Source: an archaeon (lineage in GTDB: Archaea; Nanobdellota; Nanobdellia; Pacearchaeales; GW2011-AR1). From it: 34,730 nucleotides of DNA. Both the position numbers and the translations under genes were made by a program. The notes beneath the pieces were generated by a model. It saw only the letters and a program-made list of their open reading frames with translations, made no database searches and was not told the DNA's origin. Where the stretch lies: assembly GCA_030699005.1 (NCBI GenBank), contig JAUYLQ010000034.1:1-34730 (forward strand), read 5' to 3'. Shown here piece by piece: positions 15,585 to 22,624 of the stretch (positions are counted from its first letter, which is position 1; every line of letters starts with the position of its first letter).

Positions 15585-16391
15585 ATGAATGGCGAGGATG
15601 AATTTTTTTTATCAGATTCAGTTAGAGTATATCTGAAATCTGAGAAGAATAAACTTGAAGAGCTGGTGGTACTCGCAAAATCAAAGGATGTTTCAAATGA
15701 AATTGGCATAATGAAGAAGATGGGGGATTTCCCGCCATTTACGATGCTTGTTTATGAAAATTTTTTAGGTTGGAGCAATTTTCATCGTAAGGATGAGAGT
15801 ATAATCTTAACCTTAACGGATTATTCTGACAAAATGTTTGAAGCATGGGTTGATTGCTCTTTTTCATTCAACAAAAGTCCCATTCGCATAATAAAAAAGA
15901 TGAGCAGCTTTGAAGAATTTTATCGAAGAATAAATCTCAGAACGAGTTTTGATTGGGTCGAGTATGACTATAAAACTCAAGTAATGCGTGAAAACATGAA
16001 AAAAACATGTTCAGTTAAAAAATATCTTGATTTAAACCTGTCGTACTCCCCTGAAAAAGAGGTTTATTCTTTAACTGACTTTCAGGATGGGGTTAGAGTA
16101 AATCTCCTTATGATTAATGAAGATAAAAATGGTCCAGAAGGAAAAAGGCTTTTTTCGTGTGAAGGTAATCAGGAGATGTATTCCCTGTCTCTTGGGGCTG
16201 TTGAAGAGATGATTCTTTCTAGAAATCCTGATGCAATCATTGTAAGGGAGCCCTTTTTTTGCTGTTCCGGAAGCATTATAAAAATCCCTAGCTGCGTTCA
16301 AAATGTTTTTCTAAAAGCTTACTTAGAAAAGTTGGGATTAAAAATGCCGGAAAAAGGGGAGTCCAGGATAGATTTAATAAGTCCAAACTGA
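15585..16391 (+). CDS. hypothetical protein, 268 aa
   Basis: I do not recognise this family. It looks like a soluble alpha/beta protein with several Cys residues, including an unusual EPFFCCSGSIIKIPSCVQNV stretch near residues 230-250, and aromatic-rich segments (NFLGWSNFHRKDES; FDWVEYDYKT). There is no signal peptide or membrane segment. The start has TATAAAA at 15557-15563, 25 nt upstream. It lies between disA and a DHH phosphoesterase gene, each with its own TATA box, so the neighbours are not obligatorily co-transcribed. A link to c-di-AMP would be speculation. Confidence 0.75.
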   Translation: MNGEDEFFLSDSVRVYLKSEKNKLEELVVLAKSKDVSNEIGIMKKMGDFPPFTMLVYENFLGWSNFHRKDESIILTLTDYSDKMFEAWVDCSFSFNKSPIRIIKKMSSFEEFYRRINLRTSFDWVEYDYKTQVMRENMKKTCSVKKYLDLNLSYSPEKEVYSLTDFQDGVRVNLLMINEDKNGPEGKRLFSCEGNQEMYSLSLGAVEEMILSRNPDAIIVREPFFCCSGSIIKIPSCVQNVFLKAYLEKLGLKMPEKGESRIDLISPN

Positions 16392-16430
16392 CTTCTCAAC
16401 CTTTTTATACTGAAATTTACTCCTTTTTTC

Positions 16431-17474
16431 ATGCTTGAAAAAAAAGAAATAGAGGAAATAAGAGAACACCTCGAGAGAGCTCAAAGCCCCCTTTTTTATT
16501 TTGATAATGATCAGGATGGGCTTTCAAGCTTTCTTATTTTGAGAAGGTTTTATAATAAAGGAAACGGGGTTCCTGTAAAAACTTCTCCTCTAGGAAAAGA
16601 ATATTTAAGAAGGATTGATGAATTTAATCCTGATTATGTATTTATTCTTGACCAGCCAAGAGTTTCCGCGGAATTTTTTGAGTCTTTGAAAGAAAGGAAC
16701 CTTCCTGTTGTCTGTATTGACCATCATGAAATTGAAAAAGAAATCATCCCAGAAGAAGTCAACTATTACAATCCAATTTTTAGTTCAGGAAAAAATGAAC
16801 CCGTTACAAAGTTGTGTTATGAAATTGCAAAAAGAAAAGAAGATTTATGGATTTTAATTGTAGGATGTATCTCTGACAAGTTTTTCCCGGAAGAGTATGC
16901 GGATTTTTCAAAGAGTTACCCCGATTTATCGATTGACTCAAAAGATCCATTCAAAATATTTTATGAATCTGGAATTGGAAAAATCTCAAGAATTACTGGG
17001 ATGGGCTTAAAAGATAAAACAAGCCTTGTTTTCAAACTAATAAGATTTTTAATAAATGTAAAAACTCCTTATGAAATTCTGGAAGAAACTTCTGAAAACT
17101 CTGGTTTGCACAAAAGATTTATGGTTATTGATTCAAAATTAAAAAAATTGGTTCAAAAGGCTAAAGCAGAATCTTCTAATAGAAAACTTCTCTTTTTTAA
17201 GTATTCAGGAGAGATTAGCCTGAGCGCCGATTTGTCTAACAGGATAAGTTATGAACTCCCTGATAAATTGGTTGTTGTTGCTTTTTTGAAGGGTTCAAGA
17301 GTTAATCTTTCAGTAAGGGGAAAGGATGCCAAGAATTTTGTTCAAGAAGCAATTCGGGGAATAGACCTTGCAACTTTTGGAGGGCACCAGGATGCTCTTG
17401 GAGTTCAGATGGATGAAAATCAGCTTGAAATTTTCGAAAAAAATTTGAATTCCCTTTTGAATCAAAAGTCTTAA
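16431..17474 (+). CDS. DHH-family (DHH-DHHA1) phosphoesterase
   Basis: A 347-residue cytoplasmic phosphoesterase with a two-domain DHH/DHHA1 layout. Motif I is FDNDQDGLSS (Asp25, Asp27, Asp29) with Asp where most relatives have the leading His. Motif II is ILDQP (Asp74), motif III is CIDHHE (97-99), a fourth Asp is likely in GCISDKF (149), and the DHHA1 substrate motif is FGGHQDALG (317-319). Archaeal relatives of this size are RecJ-like nucleases acting on short DNA or RNA; other DHH-DHHA1 proteins degrade nanoRNA or c-di-AMP. The sequence does not decide among these. The start has TTTTTATAC at 16402-16410, about 25 nt upstream. It lies one gene downstream of disA, which makes a c-di-AMP phosphodiesterase role worth testing. 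Confidence 0.88.
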   Translation: MLEKKEIEEIREHLERAQSPLFYFDNDQDGLSSFLILRRFYNKGNGVPVKTSPLGKEYLRRIDEFNPDYVFILDQPRVSAEFFESLKERNLPVVCIDHHEIEKEIIPEEVNYYNPIFSSGKNEPVTKLCYEIAKRKEDLWILIVGCISDKFFPEEYADFSKSYPDLSIDSKDPFKIFYESGIGKISRITGMGLKDKTSLVFKLIRFLINVKTPYEILEETSENSGLHKRFMVIDSKLKKLVQKAKAESSNRKLLFFKYSGEISLSADLSNRISYELPDKLVVVAFLKGSRVNLSVRGKDAKNFVQEAIRGIDLATFGGHQDALGVQMDENQLEIFEKNLNSLLNQKS

Positions 17475-17648
17475 AAAGTTTTATTTCTATAATTCTTCAT
17501 GGGTAAAAGATTTAGTTCCTATTGTTGGATTTTTAAGTCAGTTATTACCCTCTTAAATTAACCTGGTTTAATTCAACTCATTTTATGATTAAATCAAGGG
17601 AATAGTTCTTGAATAATCTGAAGCGGGATTGATTAAATCAATTCACTC
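17475..17648. other. intergenic region with repeated palindrome TGATTAAATCAA
   Basis: The region between the DHH gene and a possible micro-ORF holds no convincing gene; an ORF of 20 codons at 17499 has no support. TGATTAAATCAA occurs at 17586-17597 and 17630-17641. Each copy contains the palindrome TGATT-A-AATCA, and the second extends to ATTGATTAAATCAAT (17628-17642). The centres are 44 bp apart, roughly four helical turns, which suits a regulator bound as two dimers. Confidence 0.5.
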
Positions 17649-17759
17649 ATGAAAAAAGAAAACGAAAAAAAAGATGTTGAGAAAGAATTGGGCTTTCTGT
17701 ACGAGAAAACTTTGAGCCTTGAAGATGAAGTTAATTCATTTGCGAAGATAGAGGATTAA
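17649..17759 (+). CDS. possible 36-aa charged micro-protein
   Basis: An ATG-to-TAA reading frame of 37 codons encodes a highly charged helical peptide (MKKENEKKDVEKELGFLYEK then TLSLEDEV). It fits tightly between the palindromic region and the convergent proS stop at 17767. In its favour are its amphipathic, coiled-coil-like composition and its position after the paired palindrome. Against it, no TATA element sits at the usual distance of about 26 nt and no Shine-Dalgarno site is seen. Treat as tentative. Confidence 0.35.
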   Translation: MKKENEKKDVEKELGFLYEKTLSLEDEVNSFAKIED

Positions 17760-17766
17760 TTTCAAT

Positions 17767-19224
17767 TTAGTAACTTCTTCCAATATAAACTACTTTTTTA
17801 GCGGGTTTGTTGCAGAAGGGGCAATTTCCGCTTCCCTTTTCGTTTGAATTTGCAAGAGTTCCCCTAACTTCTGCCCCAAACTTTTTTTCAACGAGGTGTG
17901 CGCAATTGAGGCCATCATTATCTGTTGAGCAAAAGTTAACTTTTGCAACTTTTCCTTCATCTAGAATTTTTTTTATCTCTTTTTCTGTTTTTCCCAGGGA
18001 TATTTTTCCTTTGAATACTTTATCTGCTTTTTCAACAAGTCTTCTGTCGAATTCCAGCCCAAGTTTTGGAATGTTTTTCAGGTCCCCGTCCTTTATTTTT
18101 AATTTTTCTTTTGTGTCTCTCGTAAAAAGAGTTAATTCTTTTTTTTCGAGTTCTTTTTCTCCAAACTCTATTCTGAATGGGACTCCTTTTAATTCCCACA
18201 TATGGTACTTTTCTCCCGGTCTTTTTTCTGTGTCCTCGTCAAGTTCGGTCCTTATCCCCATTTTTTTCAGTTTTGAGTATATTTCTTTTGCTTTTTCTAG
18301 AACTTTTTCCTTATTTTTTACTGTAAATATGGGCACAATTACAACCTGTGTTGGAGTAATTGAGTACGGAAGAACCAATCCCGAGTCATCACCATGCGTC
18401 GATATGACCGAAACCAAAATTCTGGAAACCGCAGGACCATATGCAGTCGTCCATAAAAATTCTTTTTTTCCGTCTTCATTTTCAAAATCTGCTCCGAAGG
18501 CTTTTGAAAACTTTTGACCCATTAAGTGTGTTGAAGGCTGCTGGATTAATTTACCGTCCGGCATAAAGCAGTCTGAACCAACAGTATATTCGGCCCCGGC
18601 AAACTTATCCCATTCAGGTCTTTTCATCGGAAGAAATGGAATTCCAAATGTTTGGTGCATTATTTTCTCAGTTACAGCTATATCTTCCTGAACTTGTTTT
18701 TCCGCATCCTCTTTTGATTTAAATGCGTCATGGCATTCTATCCATATGAACTCCCTTGCTCTTATCAGAGGTCGTGTTGCTTTTGTATCTAATCTAAAAA
18801 CATTTGCTCTTTGGTATAACTTTAATGGAAGATCTCTCCAGCTTCTTATCCAAAGTTTGAACATGGGGGTGTAGACTGTTTCAGAGGTTGGTCTTAGTGC
18901 AAGTTCTTGCCCTTCATTTATGTCTTTTAACCAAAAAACCTGAGGAGTAAACCCTTCAATATGCTCGCTTTCTTTAGTAAGATTTTCTTTTGGGATTACA
19001 GTTGGCATGAATGTAGGCTTGTGCCCGTTTTTCTGGAGTTCTTTTTCCAAGTGCATAAACATGTTTTCCATTGTAAGCGCTCCCCACGGCCTCATTATCA
19101 CAAATCCTTTTATTCCTAATCTTGAATCTAGAATTTCAGCTTTTTCGGTAACTTGAGTGAACCATTCAGAGAAATTTTCATTCTTTTTTACAGTCAATCC
19201 TTCCTGAGATTTTTTTCCTTCCAT
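17767..19224 (-). CDS. proS: prolyl-tRNA synthetase, archaeal/eukaryotic type
   Basis: Class II synthetase of 485 residues that charges tRNA-Pro. The N-terminal catalytic core has MRPWGALTMENMF, ELALRPTSETV (motif-1/2 region), LYQRANVFRLDTKATRPLIR (motif 2), FIWIECHDAF and a motif-3 region around GDDSGLVLPYSI. It lacks the bacterial INS editing insertion. After the anticodon-binding domain there is the archaeal-type C-terminal domain with Cys residues (FCSTDNDGLNCAH ... GNCPFCNKP) and the typical C-terminal Tyr (YIGRSY). The start has TTTAAA at 19246-19251, centred 24.5 nt upstream. Without INS it cannot clear Ala-tRNA-Pro itself, which gives context for the YbaK-like gene at 28050, whose relatives do that in trans. 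Confidence 0.96.
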   Translation of the reverse strand: MEGKKSQEGLTVKKNENFSEWFTQVTEKAEILDSRLGIKGFVIMRPWGALTMENMFMHLEKELQKNGHKPTFMPTVIPKENLTKESEHIEGFTPQVFWLKDINEGQELALRPTSETVYTPMFKLWIRSWRDLPLKLYQRANVFRLDTKATRPLIRAREFIWIECHDAFKSKEDAEKQVQEDIAVTEKIMHQTFGIPFLPMKRPEWDKFAGAEYTVGSDCFMPDGKLIQQPSTHLMGQKFSKAFGADFENEDGKKEFLWTTAYGPAVSRILVSVISTHGDDSGLVLPYSITPTQVVIVPIFTVKNKEKVLEKAKEIYSKLKKMGIRTELDEDTEKRPGEKYHMWELKGVPFRIEFGEKELEKKELTLFTRDTKEKLKIKDGDLKNIPKLGLEFDRRLVEKADKVFKGKISLGKTEKEIKKILDEGKVAKVNFCSTDNDGLNCAHLVEKKFGAEVRGTLANSNEKGSGNCPFCNKPAKKVVYIGRSY

Positions 19225-19262
19225 TTTATTTAAAAGTTTTACCGGTTTAAATTAATTTAGTA

Positions 19263-20144
19263 TTAAATTATTGTCATATTTAAAATCTGCTCGCCTATCG
19301 CATTTACTCCAAGACGAATTTTATCAGCTTCAAGTGCAAATCCAATTCCTTCAGAGTTTGCAAGCTTGAAATTATTCATTCCGATTGCTTTTCCATTTTG
19401 GTTTATAAGGGGTCCACCCGAGTTCCCCGGATTTAATTGTGCGTTAGTTTGAACGTATGAACCTTCTGTTCCAAAGCCTGTTCTTCCGACTGCGGAGACA
19501 ATCCCGTCTGTTGCAGAGAAACTTAATCCTTCAGGAGTTCCTATTGCAACTACTTTTTCTCCAATTTTTACATTGCTAGAATCTTCCATAATAAGGTGTC
19601 CGTATCCTGAAGTTGTTTTTATAACTGCAAGGTCTAAATTTTGAATATATCCTACAAGGGTTCCGGAGTTTGCCTTGTTATCACTTGTTATAATCTGAAT
19701 GACATCCGAAACTTCTCCATTTGAATTCTGAATTACATGGAGGTTCGTTACAACATAGCCTTCACCATTCACAAAAAACCCAGACCCTTGGGAAGAAAAA
19801 GTTCTTACTATAACAATTGAACTCAAAACTTCGCGGATTATCCCTGAGAAATCCGTACCCGCTTGATCCTGAAGCCTCACTAACTGCTCATTTGTAGAAG
19901 TGATATTTGCATTAAGGGAGCTTATTTCTTCATTTAAAGAGCTCTTTGTGATTATGACCTCTGATGCTATTTCATTTATTTTATTATCTGTTGAAGTTGA
20001 TAATTCTGAAATTTGTGCTTTTAAGGCAGCGTTTTCAATGTTTTGCTTAACAACTATCCCATTAAGAAGAATCCCAATTACAACAAGAGAAACTATAACA
20101 AGTGTTGAAAAACTCCCAAGAATTATCTTATGGTGCCTCTTCAT
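19263..20144 (-). CDS. membrane-anchored HtrA-like serine protease without PDZ
   Basis: The 293-residue product has an N-terminal membrane anchor (about residues 10-31, GSFSTLVIVSLVVIGILLNG), an extracytoplasmic coiled coil (about 35-95) and an S1C trypsin-like domain. The triad is His136 (TNLHVI), Asp171 (NLDLAVIK) and Ser242 (NPGNSGGPL). There is no PDZ domain after the protease, unlike typical DegP/HtrA. It probably degrades or processes misfolded proteins outside the membrane. I chose ATG 20144; the in-frame TTG twelve bases upstream is less likely because the palindromic ATTTAAAT at 20167-20174 is centred 26.5 nt before 20144. It is divergent from tRNA-Arg and shares that TATA box with it. 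Confidence 0.9.
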   Translation of the reverse strand: MKRHHKIILGSFSTLVIVSLVVIGILLNGIVVKQNIENAALKAQISELSTSTDNKINEIASEVIITKSSLNEEISSLNANITSTNEQLVRLQDQAGTDFSGIIREVLSSIVIVRTFSSQGSGFFVNGEGYVVTNLHVIQNSNGEVSDVIQIITSDNKANSGTLVGYIQNLDLAVIKTTSGYGHLIMEDSSNVKIGEKVVAIGTPEGLSFSATDGIVSAVGRTGFGTEGSYVQTNAQLNPGNSGGPLINQNGKAIGMNNFKLANSEGIGFALEADKIRLGVNAIGEQILNMTII

Positions 20145-20166
20145 TATATTAATCAAATCTCAAATT

Positions 20167-20174
20167 ATTTAAAT
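20167..20174. promoter_or_regulatory. shared palindromic TATA box (HtrA-like gene / tRNA-Arg)
   Basis: ATTTAAAT is a perfect palindrome centred at 20170.5. That is 26.5 nt from the first base of the HtrA-like ATG (20144, minus) and 26.5 nt from the first base of tRNA-Arg (20197, plus). No other TATA-like element lies at suitable spacing for either gene, so one TBP site appears to serve both directions. Confidence 0.65.
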
Positions 20175-20196
20175 CTAACTTGATACGTTTTCTTAT

Positions 20197-20268
20197 GGGC
20201 GCATAGTTCAACGGATAGAATTTCGGGTTTCGGCCCCGAAGATCTAGGTTCGATTCCTAGTGCGCTCA
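20197..20268 (+). tRNA. tRNA-Arg (anticodon UCG)
   Basis: A 72-nt cloverleaf folds fully: acceptor stem GGGCGCA with TGCGCTC (one G-T pair), D stem GTTC/GAAT with A20 in the loop, anticodon stem TCGGG/CCCGA with loop TTTCGGC (anticodon TCG), a 4-nt variable region AGAT, T stem CTAGG/CCTAG with loop TTCGATT, and discriminator A. The CCA end is not encoded and there is no intron. A20 and the anticodon C35 are arginine identity elements. UCG reads CGA and, by wobble, other CGN codons. Seven T residues at 20297-20303 are a probable terminator. The TATA box is 26.5 nt before the mature 5' end, which leaves little or no 5' leader. Confidence 0.95.
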
Positions 20269-20296
20269 TAATGTGGAAATGTAAAAATCAATAAAA

Positions 20297-20303
20297 TTTT
20301 TTT
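20297..20303 (+). terminator. T-run terminator after tRNA-Arg
   Basis: Seven consecutive T residues about 30 nt beyond the tRNA 3' end, a typical archaeal intrinsic termination signal. It also separates the tRNA transcript from the promoter of the surface-protein gene (TATATAAA at 20347-20354). Confidence 0.5.
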
Positions 20304-20376
20304 AGAATATTGTACCTTTACCGAGGAGTATTAATAAATAAAAAATTATATAAATTGAATTTTCCTCTAGTAGAAC

Positions 20377-22569
20377 ATGAATGGAAAGAGGGGTTTGTCA
20401 AGTGTCCTGACTGTTTTAATTATAATACTTTTAGTCCTTGCTGCCATCGGGATACTTTGGGTTCCTTTGAAGGGTTTATTTGAGTCTGGTTCAAATTCAA
20501 TAACTGTTTCTGACTTTGCAGTTGATATGGTTATAAAGGGAGTATCTGTGAATGAAACAAACCTTTCATCTAATATTTTGATAAGGAAAAATCCTGGGTT
20601 TGCAGGTGAAGTGAATATTACTGCGATACAATTTGTTTTTGAAGATGAAATAAACTCCCAAAGTTTTAAAATTGAAGTTCCAGGGGGACTGCCGACAATT
20701 GCTGAAAAGGCCTTTTCATTTGACCTCTCAGGAGGAGTTCTTAATGTTAGCAGGTTAACAAGAGTTTCAATTATTCCAATTTACTTTAATGATAACGGAA
20801 AAGAGGTTATCTCTTCAATTGCTTCCTCATCTTATAACATAAATGGAGGGAGTGGGAGGGCAGTCAATAATGGTTCGGCAACAATGCATGTTCTTTCCAT
20901 TTCAATTACCTCTCCCTCAAATGGAGCAAATTTTAATTCCGGTTTAAGTGTTCCGATACAAACTTCAGTAATTGATTCGGAATCTAACATAACAAAGGTT
21001 GAATTTTTTGCAAACGGAGTTTCAATTAATAACGACACAACTTCTCCTTATTCATACACTTGGAACAGCCCCCCTCCCGGAACTTATCAATTAAGAACGA
21101 CAGTAACAAGTAATGGAGACCAGTCACAGAGTCCCATTGTAGCAATAACTGTCTTAAGTCTGGGGAACAATCCTCCGGCAGTTTCAATTACTTCACCAAG
21201 TAATGGAGCAACATTTAACGCAGGTTCGACAGTTAACATTAGTGCAACAGCAACGGACTCTGATGGAACAGTAACCAAAGTTGAATTTTTAAGAAACGGA
21301 GTTTCAATTAATAACGACACAACTTCTCCATATTCATATTCTTGGACAAATGTACAGGCTGGAAGTTATAATTTGACTGCAAAGGCAACTGACAACGGTG
21401 GAATCGTTACTACTTCGGGCGTTGTCGGAATAATTGTTATAAGCGGAACTTCTTCAGTTTGCGGAAATGGAATAATAGAATCAGGAGAAGTATGTGATGA
21501 CAGTAACCTTGTTGGAGGAGATGGCTGCTCAGCAATATGTCAGGTTGAGGTCGGTTGGAATTGTTCAGGTCAACCAAGTGCTTGCACCCCTCAAAATTGG
21601 TTTAGCCCTGCCTGGAACTTTAGGACCAAATTAACAATTAGTCCGGTTTCTTCAAATCTAAATAATTTTCCTATTTATCTGGATTTGTCTGACTTTTCTT
21701 CACAATTTCATAATGGAGTGAATTCTGGTGGTGTTGACATAAGAATAACTAAAGGAGATGGGATAACAGAACTCCCCCGTGAAATTGTTTCTTACAATTC
21801 AGCAACAGATAGTGGGGAAGTTTGGTTTAAGGGAAACCTTTCAAGTACAAAAAATAATGAATTTTATGTTTATTATGGAAATGCAGGAGCAAGTGATTAT
21901 GCAGTCACAGCGACGTATGGAAGAAATGCAGTGTGGACTAGTTACAGGGGAGTATTTCATTTCAACGAACTATCTGGCGGAACGGGAGCGATAAAGGACG
22001 CGACGGGTCAAGGAAATGACGCGACGGATACAGGGAGTCCCACATTTGCTCAAATCGGCAAGCTTGGAAAGGCCATATTTCTTGATGGTGCTAATGACAG
22101 GGTACGCATAGGTAATAAAAACCTCGCCGTCTCAGCATTCACCGTGAGCGTATGGATGAACATACAGCAAAACGCAACCACCAACTACCCCTTTCTTTCG
22201 GTCGGTAGTTCAAATCGGTTATATTTACGTCCAGGAGATGAATATCTTACTATAGATAATTTAACTAAGCAAGGGATATCTACTGCATCTAATTATAATA
22301 CGTGGGCATATATAACAGTAACACGCGATGGAACATCTGCTACTTATTACAGAAATGGTGTGAACGTCACTACGTGGACAGTGGGAGCAAATAATGTAAA
22401 TTATTCACTTGCATATATCGGTGGCGATGGTAGTTATTGGGCAAGGGGTCACCTAGACGAGGAAAGAATCTCAGACCAAAAACGCTCTATAGAATGGATT
22501 TCAACCGAATACAGCAACCAGAATTCACCATCAACTTTTTATTCATTTGGACTTGACGAAGCCAGATAA
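20377..22569 (+). CDS. modular surface protein: pilin-like signal, two Ig-like repeats, Cys-rich repeat, DUF2341, LamG
   Basis: The 730-residue protein begins GKRGLSSVLTVLIIILLVLA, an archaeal pilin/class III-like signal or anchor. After a beta-rich region, two Ig-like repeats (about 174-260 and 268-355, each starting VSITSPSNGA) carry the shared NGVSINNDTTSPYSY. Residues about 361-405 are a Cys-rich DUF4215/myxococcus-type repeat (CGNGIIESGEVCDD ... GGDGCSAICQ). Then come a DUF2341 domain (about 408-505, WNFRTKLTI ... PREIVSY ... FYVYYGNAG) and a LamG/concanavalin-like jelly roll (about 520-720, GVFHFNE ... AIFLDGANDRVRIG). Such domains bind glycans or other surfaces, suggesting attachment to a host or biofilm. 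The start has TATATAAA at 20347-20354, centred 26.5 nt upstream. Base use in the LamG part (about 21960-22200) is richer in CG-containing codons than in the rest. Confidence 0.88.
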   Translation: MNGKRGLSSVLTVLIIILLVLAAIGILWVPLKGLFESGSNSITVSDFAVDMVIKGVSVNETNLSSNILIRKNPGFAGEVNITAIQFVFEDEINSQSFKIEVPGGLPTIAEKAFSFDLSGGVLNVSRLTRVSIIPIYFNDNGKEVISSIASSSYNINGGSGRAVNNGSATMHVLSISITSPSNGANFNSGLSVPIQTSVIDSESNITKVEFFANGVSINNDTTSPYSYTWNSPPPGTYQLRTTVTSNGDQSQSPIVAITVLSLGNNPPAVSITSPSNGATFNAGSTVNISATATDSDGTVTKVEFLRNGVSINNDTTSPYSYSWTNVQAGSYNLTAKATDNGGIVTTSGVVGIIVISGTSSVCGNGIIESGEVCDDSNLVGGDGCSAICQVEVGWNCSGQPSACTPQNWFSPAWNFRTKLTISPVSSNLNNFPIYLDLSDFSSQFHNGVNSGGVDIRITKGDGITELPREIVSYNSATDSGEVWFKGNLSSTKNNEFYVYYGNAGASDYAVTATYGRNAVWTSYRGVFHFNELSGGTGAIKDATGQGNDATDTGSPTFAQIGKLGKAIFLDGANDRVRIGNKNLAVSAFTVSVWMNIQQNATTNYPFLSVGSSNRLYLRPGDEYLTIDNLTKQGISTASNYNTWAYITVTRDGTSATYYRNGVNVTTWTVGANNVNYSLAYIGGDGSYWARGHLDEERISDQKRSIEWISTEYSNQNSPSTFYSFGLDEAR
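21012..21047 (+). repeat. 36-bp direct repeat, copy 1 (Ig-like domain 1)
   Basis: These 36 bases are identical to 21294-21329, starting AAACGGAGTTTCAATTAATA. The two copies are 282 bp (94 codons) apart, in the same reading frame and at the same place in each Ig-like domain. Identity at the nucleotide level, including wobble positions, points to recent duplication or gene conversion. Confidence 0.85.
21294..21329 (+). repeat. 36-bp direct repeat, copy 2 (Ig-like domain 2)
   Basis: Second identical copy of the 36-bp segment at 21012-21047, encoding NGVSINNDTTSP in the second Ig-like domain. Confidence 0.85.
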
Positions 22570-22624
22570 AATTTATAACCGTTCTAACCAACATCTTTTT
22601 AACTTTTGATTAATTTATTCTTCT

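Noticed and set aside
17499..17561. A 20-codon frame after the DHH gene
   Set aside because: Too short, no promoter spacing, and composition like random AT-rich DNA.
21779..21994. An overlapping 71-codon frame within the surface-protein gene
   Set aside because: It is an out-of-frame shadow rich in Met/Gln from repeated AT codons, and the main frame has recognisable domains throughout.
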